Of a stretch of 64,000 nucleotides of DNA, positions 16,473-24,733 are shown piece by piece. The position numbers and the translations under genes are program-made. Positions within the stretch are counted from its first letter, which is position 1, and each line of letters starts with the position of its first letter. Below the pieces are notes generated by a model. That model made no database searches and was not told the DNA's origin. It was given only the letters and a program-made list of their open reading frames with translations. Location: positions 62,001-126,000 of the forward strand of contig CAWDIV010000005.1 in assembly GCA_963802355.1 (NCBI GenBank), in the 5' to 3' direction. Source of the stretch: SG8-41 sp963802355. Lineage in GTDB: Bacteria > Pseudomonadota > Gammaproteobacteria > Burkholderiales > SG8-41.

Positions 16473-16485
16473 CAGAGGTTGCCGT

Positions 16486-17442
16486 ATGCAATTCTATGAC
16501 ATCTTCAACGGCGATGCCGACGGCATCTGTGCGCTCCAGCAGCTGCGGCTCGAGGAGCCGCGCGCGAGCGTCCTGGTTACCGGTGTCAAGCGCGACATCC
16601 GCCTGCTCGAGCGCGTCCAGGCGCATACCGGCGACGAGTTGACGGTCCTCGATGTCTCGCTTGCCGCCAATGCGGACGATCTTGCGCGGTTGCTGGCGGG
16701 CGGCGCGCGTTGCCGTTACTTCGACCATCACGCGCCCGGGAACATACCCCGGCACCCCAACCTGAAAACTTTCATTGATACTTCCCCGGACGTGTGCACG
16801 AGCCTGCTCGTCGACGACTACCTCAATGGGCGCCACCGATTGTGGGCGATAGTGGCGGCATTCGGAGACAACCTCGTCGCGTCCGCGTTGCGTGCCGCGG
16901 CGCCGCTCGCCCTGGAGGAGGGCGAGCTCGCGCGCCTGCGGCAACTCGGCGAGGGGATCAATTACAACGCCTACGGCGAAACCACGGACGACTTGCACTA
17001 TCATCCCGCTGATCTGTACGAGACGCTCATGTATTACCGCGATCCGCTCGAATTCATCAATAGCGAGCCGATCTTCGAGGTATTGCGCGACGCCTCCCTC
17101 GACGATCTCGACCGTGCCTTGCGGATACGACCTCAGCTTGCCACTGCAAAATATACGGTCGTGATTCTGCCCGAAACCGCCTGGAGCCGGCGCGTGCACG
17201 GCGTCTTCGGCAACCGATTGGCGCAGGCCAACCCCGGCCGCGCCCATGCGGTACTGGTGGCAAAGCAGGGCGGGTATACGGTCAGCGTACGCGCGCCGAT
17301 CGAGCGCCCGCACGGCGCGGACTCGCTTTGCATGAAATTCGAGACGGGGGGCGGCAGAGCACGCGCGGCAGGGATCAATCTGCTGCCTGAGCCCGACCTC
17401 GAGCGATTTCTCGCCGAGTTCGAGCGGCAGTTTTCAGGTTGA
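16486..17442 (+). CDS. DHH-family phosphoesterase-like protein
   Basis: 318 residues. The N-terminus carries the DHH motif I FNGDADGICALQQL (residues 7-20), then VLDVSLAANADDL and the DHH box YFDHHAPGN. A C-terminal DHHA1-like segment (GGYTVSVRAPIERPHGADSL, then GGGRARAAGINLLP) completes the nanoRNase/RecJ-type layout. Family members hydrolyse phosphodiesters with Mn2+. The substrate is unknown and could be a short oligonucleotide or cyclic dinucleotide. It starts 13 nt after a terminator hairpin with only a weak ribosome binding site. Confidence 0.85.
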   Translation: MQFYDIFNGDADGICALQQLRLEEPRASVLVTGVKRDIRLLERVQAHTGDELTVLDVSLAANADDLARLLAGGARCRYFDHHAPGNIPRHPNLKTFIDTSPDVCTSLLVDDYLNGRHRLWAIVAAFGDNLVASALRAAAPLALEEGELARLRQLGEGINYNAYGETTDDLHYHPADLYETLMYYRDPLEFINSEPIFEVLRDASLDDLDRALRIRPQLATAKYTVVILPETAWSRRVHGVFGNRLAQANPGRAHAVLVAKQGGYTVSVRAPIERPHGADSLCMKFETGGGRARAAGINLLPEPDLERFLAEFERQFSG

Positions 17443-17475
17443 GCCTCGTTCGTAGACTGTTCCCCGACCTATCGC

Positions 17476-18917
17476 TCACGACGATGCCGAAGCGGTGTTC
17501 CGGCCCATGATCGGGGGCGCCAGGGAACCTAGCACCATGGCAGCCCCTGCTGCGAGGAAGCCGACGAGCTGCGGCGGCCATACGCCCGTATGACCGGCGC
17601 CAAATAATTCGAGCATGACCCAGGCCGAGAATCCGACGATGATCCCGGCGAGGGCTCCCTGAGTGTTGGCCCGCTTCCAGTAAAGACCGAGGAACAGCGG
17701 GAAGAATGCGGAAACGAGGGTCACCTTGTAGGCGTGTTCGACCATTTTGAAGATGGTCAATTCGGAGTTCAGCGCGAACGCGAGCACCACACAGGCAAAG
17801 CATACGATTACGACGCGCATCGTGCGCAGGAATGCGCGGTCGGTCATGCGCGGTAGAGCGCCGCGGATGATGTTCTCGGAGAAAGCCACCGAAGGCGCGA
17901 GCAGCGTCGCGCTCGCGCAGCTCATGATGGCGGCGAGCAGCGCCCCGAAGAACACGACCTGCGCGACGAAGGGCGTGTGCTGGAGGATCAGCGTGGGCAG
18001 GTACCAGCTGCGAATCCTTTTCCAGCAGCTTCGCAAATGTCCCGGGATCGACCAGCGTGGCGGAGTAGGCGAGAAACATCGGCACGAACGCGAACAGGAA
18101 GTAAATCGAGCCCCCGAGCACGGAGCCGCGCACCGCGGTCCTCTCATCCTTGGCCGAGGTGATGCGCTGGAACACGTCCTGCTGCGGAATGGAGCCCAGC
18201 ATCATGGTGATCCACGCGCCGATGAAAGGAATCCAGGCGGCGAGCTTCGCTTCCGGGAAAAAATCGAGCTTGCCCGCTTCGTAGGCGTGCGTGACCACGG
18301 CGCCGACGCCGCCGGTGAGCCCCGAGATCACCGAGCCGATGTACAGCATGCCGCCCGTGATCACCATCATCTGCACGAAATCGAGCACGGCCACGGACAG
18401 CATGCCGCCCAGCGTCGTGTAGGTGAGTACCGACCGCCGCGCCGATGACCATTCCCAGCGGCTGGCTCACCGCTCCGTCGGTAATGACGTTGAAAACCAG
18501 CCCCAAGGCCTTGATTTGCGCTGCAACCCAGCCCAGATAGGACGCGACGATGGCGAGCGTGCACAACACTTCGACGCCGCGGTTGTAGCGCACCCGGTAG
18601 TAGTCGCCGATTGTGAGCAGGTTCATGCGGTAGAGCCGGCTCGCGAAGAACAATCCAGCGATGATCAGGCACAGGCTCGAGCCGAACGGATCGGCTACCA
18701 CGGCGCCGAGACCGTCCTTCACGAAGGTGGCCGAGATACCGAGCACCGTCTCCGCGCCGAACCACGTCGCGAACACCGTAGCCGTCACGATGGGCAGCGG
18801 CAGGTGCCGGCCTGCTACCGCGAAATCCCTCGAGTTGTGTACCCGGGTGGCCGCGATGAGCCCGATCGCGATGGAGACGAGGAGATAGAAGACGACGAAA
18901 ACCACCAGATTTGACAT
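17476..18917 (-). pseudogene. Sodium:solute symporter, two single-base frameshifts
   Basis: The frame starts at ATG 18917 (MSNLVVFVVFYLLVSIAIGL) and shows SSS-family blocks such as RDFAVAGRHLPLPIVTATVF, ATWFGAETVLGIS and GDYYRVRYNRGVE. It breaks near 18430, resumes as VLTYTTLGGMLSVAVLDFVQ, breaks again near 18004, and resumes as YLPTLILQHTPFVAQVVFFG to the stop at 17476. Each break is corrected by removing one G (coding strand) from GGTAC. Corrected length is about 479 residues with ~13 helices, normal for the family. Otherwise the sequence looks uneroded, so sequencing error or a very recent lesion are both possible. Confidence 0.85.
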
Positions 18918-19008
18918 CGCAAGCTGTCTTTCCGGCCAGTGCGGCGCCCACGCGACACCCCGCGCGCATTATATGATGCAGCGCGTCCGGACCGAGCGCT
19001 GTTGCGCG

Positions 19009-20529
19009 TTACCGGTCAAAAAAGAACAGTGCGAGTGCGGCTAGAGCGAGCAACAGCGCGATCGCGATAAGGATGCGAACCCGGCGCCGCACCTCGCGCA
19101 CCCCTTGGCGGAGTTCGCTGGTCGATTGGGCTGGTGCAACACGCGCGAGGGCCTGATGCAGCAGCCGCGGCAGCTGGGGCAGCATCATGCTCCAGAATGG
19201 CGCTTCCCGCTTAACGTGCTGGATGAACCCGCGCCAGCCGATCTGTTCCGCCATCCAGCGCTCGAGGTAGGGCTTTGCGGTCTGCCACAGGTCGAGGTCG
19301 GGATCGAGATCGCGTCCGAGGCCCTCGATATTGAGCAGCGTTTTCTGCAACAGGACGAGTTGCGGCTGTACCTGGATGTTGAACCGGCGCGAGGTCTGGA
19401 ACAGCCGCAGGAGTACGCGGCCGAAGGAGATCTCTCTCAAGGGTTTGGCGAAGATGGGCTCGCATACCGCGCGGATCGCGGACTCGAATTCATCGATGCG
19501 CGTATCCCGCGGCGCCCAGCCGGACTCGATGTGCACCTCCGCGACCCGCCGGTAGTCGCGCTGGAAGAACGCGAGGAAGTTCTGCGCCAGGTAGTTCTTG
19601 TCGACCTCGGTCAACGTGCCCATGATTCCGAAATCGAGCGCGACATAGCGGCCGTCGCGCGTGACGAGGATGTTCCCGGGATGCATGTCGGCGTGAAAGA
19701 AGCCGTGGCGGAACACCTGCGTGAAAAAAATCTCAACGCCGGCGCGCGCGAGCCGCGGGATGTCGACCCCTTGCGCGCGCAGCTCGGCCACCGCCGAAAC
19801 CGGCGTCCCGTGCATGCGCTGCATCACCATCACTTCGTTCGAGCAGTAATCCCAGTAGATCTCGGGGACCAGCAGGAGCGGCGAGCTCTCGAAATTACGC
19901 TTGAGCTGGCTCGCGTTCGACGCCTCGCGCAGCAGGTCGAGCTCGACTTCCAGGTGCTTCGCGAATTCCGCGACCACCTCATGGGGCCGCAGGCGCTTGC
20001 CATCGGCCCATAGCAGCTCGACCAGCGTGGCGCCCGCGTCCAGCAGGGTGAGATCGTTGGCAATGACCGGGGCTATTCCCGGCCGCAGCACCTTGATCGC
20101 CACCTCCGTCCCATTGTGCAGCCGGCCGATGTGCACTTGCGCCACCGACGCGCTGGCGATGGGGACGCGGTCAAACGTGTCGAATACCGCCGACACAGGC
20201 CTGCCGTAAAACCGTTCCAGCATGGCGACTGCCTGCTCGGCAGGAAATGGCGGGACGCGGTCCTGCAGCTTGGCGAGCTCGTCGGCGATGTCGGGTGGGA
20301 GCAGATCGCGCCGGGTGGACAGCACTTGCCCGAACTTGACGAAGATCGGCCCGAGCGCTTCGAGGGCGCGGCGTAGCCTCACCGCGCGCGGCTCGGAGAG
20401 CACGCGCCAGAAGAAAAGTACGTTGATCGCTGCACGCAGCCCGCGCACGCGTTCGTGCCCGAGGAAGAACTCATCGAGCCCGTAGCGGATGCTGACTCCG
20501 ATGATTTTCAGCAATCGAAACAAGCGCAT
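19009..20529 (-). CDS. ubiB: UbiB, atypical kinase-like ubiquinone biosynthesis protein
   Basis: 506 residues. It has the ADCK/UbiB KxGQ motif (FVKFGQVLSTRRDLLPPDIA), the Ala-rich loop IASASVAQVHIG, the invariant lysine in VAIKVLRPG, the catalytic-loop-like FFHADMHPGNILV and the metal site ALDFGIMG. Two C-terminal transmembrane helices (ILIAIALLLALAALALFFF region) anchor it. UbiB is an ATPase needed for aerobic ubiquinone synthesis and lipid handling. It is last in the ubiE...ubiJ-ubiB minus-strand group. Confidence 0.96.
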   Translation of the reverse strand: MRLFRLLKIIGVSIRYGLDEFFLGHERVRGLRAAINVLFFWRVLSEPRAVRLRRALEALGPIFVKFGQVLSTRRDLLPPDIADELAKLQDRVPPFPAEQAVAMLERFYGRPVSAVFDTFDRVPIASASVAQVHIGRLHNGTEVAIKVLRPGIAPVIANDLTLLDAGATLVELLWADGKRLRPHEVVAEFAKHLEVELDLLREASNASQLKRNFESSPLLLVPEIYWDYCSNEVMVMQRMHGTPVSAVAELRAQGVDIPRLARAGVEIFFTQVFRHGFFHADMHPGNILVTRDGRYVALDFGIMGTLTEVDKNYLAQNFLAFFQRDYRRVAEVHIESGWAPRDTRIDEFESAIRAVCEPIFAKPLREISFGRVLLRLFQTSRRFNIQVQPQLVLLQKTLLNIEGLGRDLDPDLDLWQTAKPYLERWMAEQIGWRGFIQHVKREAPFWSMMLPQLPRLLHQALARVAPAQSTSELRQGVREVRRRVRILIAIALLLALAALALFFFDR

Positions 20530-20587
20530 CGGGGAATTCTAACCGGAGCGCCTCGACACTGCAGAAGGGGGGCGAATCAACACTGAT

Positions 20588-20742
20588 ACAGGTGAGCAGT
20601 AAGCGGTGAGCAGCGAGCGGAAGAACCGTGAGAGTAAGCAGTGAGTGTGGAACTTCCGAAAGAACCCGCGTATACCGACAAGCTGTACCGCTTACCGCAC
20701 CGCTTACCGCTTACCGCTTACCGCTTACCGCTTACCGCTTAC
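20588..20742. repeat. Paired inverted heptamer arrays, GTAAGCG/GTGAGCA type
   Basis: The left arm (20588-20650) has GTGAGCAGTAAGCGGTGAGC units. The right arm (20687-20742) has seven or more CGCTTAC/CGCTTACC units. The spacer contains AACTTCCGAAAGAAC, echoed at the element near 47285. Read on the minus strand the right arm supplies the ubiJ stop TAA. Confidence 0.92.
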
Positions 20743-21323
20743 TTGGCGTCTTGGCGGTTGATGAGATTCTCGACGCGTTTCTCGAAACGGGCGACGTCGT
20801 CGCGCAGGGCATCCACGTCGCTCACGAATTCCCGCACAGCGCGCGTGCTCGCGATCAACGGCCGCTCTTCGGTCCAGTACTCGGCGGCGGAGCGGGCGGC
20901 GTTTTCCACCGATTGCTCGCCCCAACGTTGAATCGTGCGCGCGGTTTCGGCCATGCGGTGCGCGGCAATGTCGCCGAACACCCGGCTCAAGTCCTCCTCC
21001 ACGTCCCAACGCAGGTTGCGCGCAACGTTATTGAGGGTCGCGGCGAAGTCGGTGTCGCCGGTGATCCCGACTTCCTTCCATGCCGATTCGTCCCGCGCGG
21101 CCAGCCGAAGCGCGAGGCCGGGAGTGAGGGTTATGGTGGCGGCAGGTGCGGCGTCCCTGGTCGCTGCGGACACTTCGCCATTGTCGAGGACGACGAGCGA
21201 AAAGACGAAGGGCAGCGTTTCGATGCGCGCTGTCTTGGCGGCATGGCGCTTGAGCTCCTCACGCGCCCACGCTGCTCCCCGCAGGAGGTGATTGATTGCG
21301 CTGGCGACCGCGGAATCGAGCAT
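20739..21323 (-). CDS. ubiJ: UbiJ, ubiquinone biosynthesis accessory factor (SCP2 domain)
   Basis: 194 residues from ATG at 21323 (MLDSAVASAINHLLRGAAWA). The N-terminal half is an SCP2-like lipid-binding domain (LTPGLALRLAARDESAWKEV, then GDTDFAATLNNVARNLRWDVEEDLSRVFGDIAAHR in parts). The C-terminal part is helical with a coiled-coil tail (FVSDVDALRDDVARFEKRVE). UbiJ organises the soluble Ubi complex. The context upstream of ubiB and downstream of ubiE supports the call. Confidence 0.93.
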   Translation of the reverse strand: MLDSAVASAINHLLRGAAWAREELKRHAAKTARIETLPFVFSLVVLDNGEVSAATRDAAPAATITLTPGLALRLAARDESAWKEVGITGDTDFAATLNNVARNLRWDVEEDLSRVFGDIAAHRMAETARTIQRWGEQSVENAARSAAEYWTEERPLIASTRAVREFVSDVDALRDDVARFEKRVENLINRQDAK

Positions 21324-21341
21324 AACAAACAGTGAGCAGTA

Positions 21342-21433
21342 AGAGGCCGTATCAAAATTGAATGATACGGCACCTGATGTAGGGGGAGCATGAGGGGAGA
21401 GCGCAGCGAGGGGCCATCCCCTCATTTTGTTAC
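21342..21433. repeat. Interspersed palindromic repeat GGCCGTATCAAAAT, copy 1
   Basis: AGGCCGTATCAAAATTGAAT begins an element with a hairpin GCCGTATC...GATACGGC, a joint CCTGATGTA, and a second stem GCATGAGGGG...CCCCTCATTTTGTTAC. Related copies are at 26581-26656 and 61223-61298. Here it is nested between heptamer arms, upstream of ubiJ. Confidence 0.8.
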
Positions 21434-21535
21434 GTACTCTAAGCGGTCAGCAGTGACCGGCAAAAAGCCACGGGTAACGCCTCAGCGCACAAGCGCGCTG
21501 AGGCTCACCGCTTACCGCTCATTGTCTACGGTCGC
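21431..21535. repeat. Degenerate heptamer array and GC hairpin
   Basis: AAGCGGTCAGCAGTGACCGG and a right arm GGCTCACCGCTTACCGCTCA flank a 10-bp hairpin GCCTCAGCGC/GCGCTGAGGC (21478-21503). A matching single left arm, CAGTGAGCAGTAAG, lies at 21329-21342 on the far side of the palindromic repeat, so the repeat may have inserted into a pre-existing heptamer element. Confidence 0.65.
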
Positions 21536-22392
21536 TAGGCTTGCTGGATGCCGGCGATCAACCAGCCGGAACGGCCGCTGACCGGCTTCTGCAGATGCCA
21601 GATCTCGTTGAGCGGCGCGAGGCCGCCGCCTTCTTGCTCGCGGATGAGGCCGGAGAAGCGCACGCTTACGACGTAAAGATCGTCCTCCGTGATCACATCC
21701 AGCACTTCGGCGTCGAGCGTCACGACATCCGTTTTCTGGGAGGCGGTGCCGGCGGCCTGGATATCCGCCTCGATTTCACGATAAACCTCTGGCGCCAGGA
21801 AGTCGCGCATCGTCGCGAGGTCCCGCTTGTCGTACGCGTCCTGCAAGCGCACGAAATTGAGCTTGGCATGGCGTACGAATTCGGCTGCGTCGAAGCCCGC
21901 CGGCAACTGGCGCGCGCTCGCGTCTGTCGTCGCTGCCACCGACTGGGCGCCCGCGCCGCCGGGTAGTGCCGAGATCGTCGGCTCTGCGGCGCCCGCGGCC
22001 GCATATTGCAGGGGTTGCTGAACGGTTCTTCCCCGTAGCAACAAGCGCACCACGAATACCGCGACAGCAATGATGGCCATGATCATCAGTATGCCGGCCA
22101 GTGCTCCTGCAAGGCCGTTGTTCATGAATAACGCCATCAGTCCGGCGCCAAGAGCGAGCCCTGCCAGGGGCCCCAGCCACCTCGACATGCCGCTTGGCTG
22201 CTGCGCCGGCGTCGCCGGAGCAGCCTGCTTTTGCTGTTGGGCAGGCGCTTTGGGCGCCGCCTGCTGCTGGTTGATGTCGCTGCGCTGCTTGCCGATATTG
22301 CGCCCGCCACCCATGCGACTCGCTGCGTCGGCGTCTACGGCGACGAGCGACAGGCTGGTGAGGGCGAGGATGATCGATAAGAATTTTTTCAC
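21535..22392 (-). CDS. Exported TIM44-like domain protein
   Basis: 285 residues from GTG at 22392, preceded by AGGAGGAAAC. Signal peptide KKFLSIILALTSLSLVAVDA; then a Gln/Ala/Pro-rich linker (residues about 30-65), two hydrophobic segments (LGPLAGLALGAGLMALFM; AGILMIMAIIAVAVFVVRLL), and a C-terminal TIM44-like domain (VRHAKLNFVRLQDAYDKRDL, then FLAPEVYREIEADI and FSGLIREQEGG). This protein is common in betaproteobacteria in the ubi region. Its molecular role is unknown. Confidence 0.85.
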   Translation of the reverse strand: MKKFLSIILALTSLSLVAVDADAASRMGGGRNIGKQRSDINQQQAAPKAPAQQQKQAAPATPAQQPSGMSRWLGPLAGLALGAGLMALFMNNGLAGALAGILMIMAIIAVAVFVVRLLLRGRTVQQPLQYAAAGAAEPTISALPGGAGAQSVAATTDASARQLPAGFDAAEFVRHAKLNFVRLQDAYDKRDLATMRDFLAPEVYREIEADIQAAGTASQKTDVVTLDAEVLDVITEDDLYVVSVRFSGLIREQEGGGLAPLNEIWHLQKPVSGRSGWLIAGIQQA

Positions 22393-22662
22393 GTTTCCTC
22401 CTGCGGTTTTGGGGCACGCGTCGAACAAAGCCATCGTACGATCCTGCGCGTGCGGTTAACCGGAACTCGCGTTCCGGGTTGATCGGATTATACGCCGTAG
22501 GTGCGCCACCCGACAGGCACGCCAGCGCCGGGTAGTGATTCTAGACCACGACCCAGGCCGGCCGGAATCCTAGCTATTTCAATTCATTAGCAGCGCGGAT
22601 GGCGGAGCACGGCGTCCGGGCACGAAACGACTCTGTCGGGCGTGCCGGATGCATCGCCGTGA

Positions 22663-23364
22663 CTATCTCGGAACATTCACCAACTCGACCACGTTCCAAC
22701 CACCGTTGATCCATCCGCAATCGGGGACATCGTCGCAGGCGGCCCTCCTATCATAGTGACGGGATGAACTCTCGTGCCTGACAATCTTGCCGAGTTGGGG
22801 CGCGTACCAGTCGACCTCGATGATTTGTTCCTCCATCCTGAACACGTCGGCATTGCCGGCATAGACCAGGCGCCGCACCTTGAGCGCGTCGTACTCGCCC
22901 GCGGGGACCTTCACGCGCTCCCAGCCGAGCACCTTGCCATCAATGCGCACGCGGTTAGTCCGACCCGTCGCGGGGTCGGTCGCTTTGACATAGGCTTGCC
23001 AGGTTTTGCCGGCTTCGAGCGGGAACGGCAGCGCAGCGTAGGCGGGTTCATAGCGGAAATTCTGCAGGTTGGTCATTGGCCGCTCGCGCCAGTTCCAGTC
23101 CCGGGTGTAGATTTCGGTGGAATCCCGCCCGTCATGCTGCACCAGGACCGTAACGGTTTCGCCCTGCACCGAGCTCACGCGGTATTCGAAAGTGCCCTGC
23201 GGCAGCTTGGTATAGCCATCGTGGGCGGAGTACCTCCAGCTATCCCCCGCGCGAATCTCCGGAGGCGCCAGTTGGGCCGCTATTCCGGCGGGCGGAGTCT
23301 GCGGCAAAGGCGTTGCGCAACCCGCCACGAGCAGCAACGAGGACATCAACGCGGGCAGTTTCAT
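22663..23364 (-). CDS. Putative lipoprotein
   Basis: 233 residues from ATG at 23364 with GGAGGAAG upstream. The lipobox is LLLVAGCATPL (Cys16), so the mature protein is lipid-anchored. The rest is beta-rich with repeated RVSSVQGETVTVLVQHDG and EAGKTWQAYV-like strands and two late cysteines (ACDDVPDCGW). No named family is recognised. It lies just downstream of ubiE on the same strand. Confidence 0.75.
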   Translation of the reverse strand: MKLPALMSSLLLVAGCATPLPQTPPAGIAAQLAPPEIRAGDSWRYSAHDGYTKLPQGTFEYRVSSVQGETVTVLVQHDGRDSTEIYTRDWNWRERPMTNLQNFRYEPAYAALPFPLEAGKTWQAYVKATDPATGRTNRVRIDGKVLGWERVKVPAGEYDALKVRRLVYAGNADVFRMEEQIIEVDWYAPQLGKIVRHESSSRHYDRRAACDDVPDCGWINGGWNVVELVNVPR

Positions 23365-23389
23365 GACTTCCTCCGTGTGGAACGTGTGG

Positions 23390-24121
23390 TCAAAGCCGGT
23401 AACCCCGGTGCAGCGCAACCACGCCCGCCGATAGATTGAAGTAATCGACCCGCTCGAAACCCGCCAGTTCCATCATCTGCTTCAACTCATCCTGGCCGGG
23501 ATGGACGCGGATCGATTCCGCAAGATAGCGATAGGCCCCGGCGTCCTTCGCCACGAGCTGTCCGAGACGCGGCAGCACCTGGAACGAATAGGTATCGTAG
23601 AGCGGCGCGAGCGGCCGCCATATCTTGGAGAACTCCAGTACCAGCAGTCTGCCACCGGGCTTCAGCACCCGCCGCATCTCGGTGAGCGCAGCCTCCTTGC
23701 GGGTCATGTTGCGCAGCCCGAATGCGACGCAGACGCAGTCGAAATGATCCGCAGCGAACGGCAATCGCTCGCCGTCGCACCTCACCACGGGAATCACGAG
23801 CCCGTCGTCGAGGAGCCGGTCCCGCCCGGTTTGGAGCATCGCGGCGTTGACGTCGGTGAGTATCACCTGGCCGTGCCCGCCGACACGCCGGGCGAACAGC
23901 CGGGCCAGATCTCCCGTACCGCCGGCGACGTCGAGGACGCGCGCGCCGGGACCCACGAAGCTCTGCGCAACGGTGAAGCGTTTCCACCAGCGATGCATTC
24001 CTGCCGACATCAGGTCGTTCATCAGGTCGTAGCGGGATGCGACCGCCTCGAAGACGCCGGCGATGCGCCGCGACTTCTCGTCCTCGGGAACTTGTTGATA
24101 GCCGAAATCGGTGGTTTTCAT
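23390..24121 (-). CDS. ubiE: UbiE, demethylmenaquinone/2-methoxy-6-polyprenyl-1,4-benzoquinol methyltransferase
   Basis: 243 residues from ATG at 24121 (MKTTDFGYQQVPEDEKSRRI). SAM motif I is VLDVAGGTGDLARLF. Family signatures include DLMNDLMSAGMHRWWKR, AFGLRNMTRKEAAL, RVLKPGGRLLVLEFSK and YRYLAESIRVHPGQDEL. It catalyses the C-methylation step of ubiquinone synthesis. First gene of the ubi block on the minus strand. Confidence 0.96.
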   Translation of the reverse strand: MKTTDFGYQQVPEDEKSRRIAGVFEAVASRYDLMNDLMSAGMHRWWKRFTVAQSFVGPGARVLDVAGGTGDLARLFARRVGGHGQVILTDVNAAMLQTGRDRLLDDGLVIPVVRCDGERLPFAADHFDCVCVAFGLRNMTRKEAALTEMRRVLKPGGRLLVLEFSKIWRPLAPLYDTYSFQVLPRLGQLVAKDAGAYRYLAESIRVHPGQDELKQMMELAGFERVDYFNLSAGVVALHRGYRL

Positions 24122-24203
24122 GGGTGAGCGGTGAACAGGGAACAGTGAACGCTTGATTGAAGGCCGCCCTTGCGGTTCACTGTTCAACGTTTACTGTTTA
24201 CCG
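24122..24203. repeat. Paired inverted heptamer arrays, GTGAACA/GTAAACA type
   Basis: Left arm GGTGAGCGGTGAACAGGGAA (from 24122); right arm GTTCACTGTTCAACGTTTAC (from 24176). Between ubiE and the DUF971 gene. The right arm encodes the last residues (GKQ) and stop of the DUF971 protein. Confidence 0.85.
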
Positions 24204-24577
24204 GCAGGGTCGCGGCTGGCGCCGGCTTCCTCCATGCGCTTGAGATAGTGCCGCCACATCTCATCCTGGCGCTGGCCGTAGTCGTAAAGCAGCGCCCATG
24301 AGTATATACCGGTATCGTGCCCGTCCGAGAAGTGCAGCTGCACTGCGTATTGGCCCACCGGTTCGATGCGCGCGATCTCGACTTCTTTCTTGCCCGTTTG
24401 GAGCACCTCCTGTCCCGGCCCGTGGCCGCGCACTTCCGCAGAAGGCGAATAGACCCGCAAGAACTCGCACGGCAGCCTGAAAGTCTTGCCGTCCGTGAAG
24501 GAGATCTCGAGTACACGCGATTTCTGATGCAGCTTGATCTCGGTCGGCTGAGGCGTGCCTGGGTTGGGAACGGCCAT
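24191..24577 (-). CDS. DUF971 (GBBH-like N-terminal) family protein
   Basis: 128 residues from ATG at 24577; an upstream GTG at 24592 would add five. Family blocks are EIKLHQKSRVLEISFTDGKT, LPCEFLRVYSPSAEVRGHGP and PVGQYAVQLHFSDGHDTGIY with SWALLYDYG. The fold corresponds to the N-terminal domain of gamma-butyrobetaine hydroxylase-like proteins and is linked with Fe-S or iron handling in some bacteria, unproven here. It sits just upstream of ubiE, a frequent arrangement. Confidence 0.88.
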   Translation of the reverse strand: MAVPNPGTPQPTEIKLHQKSRVLEISFTDGKTFRLPCEFLRVYSPSAEVRGHGPGQEVLQTGKKEVEIARIEPVGQYAVQLHFSDGHDTGIYSWALLYDYGQRQDEMWRHYLKRMEEAGASRDPAGKQ

Positions 24578-24699
24578 ATTTCGTATGCTCACGATGCGGG
24601 CTGATTAGCTTCTGAGCGGAAGGACCTATTATCGGCTCGAGTTGGCGCGACTCAAGGCCGGTCTTGCCGATCGTTTTCTAAGTTGAGGCGGTAAATGTA

Positions 24700-24733
24700 A
24701 GGATTTTGTCGGCGCAACGTCCGACAAAATCCT
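24700..24733 (-). terminator. 13-bp palindromic hairpin at the 3' end of the 533-aa gene
   Basis: AGGATTTTGTCGG (24700-24712), loop of eight, CCGACAAAATCCT (24721-24733). The stem overlaps the stop codon of the upstream minus-strand gene. A related sequence TTAGGAATTTGTCGGC...AATTCCTAA is at 57917-57954. No strong U-run follows, so termination is an inference. Confidence 0.6.

Noticed and set aside
20687..20742. Tandem CGCTTAC repeats as a CRISPR array
   Set aside because: The unit is seven bases with no spacers, and no cas gene is present in the window.
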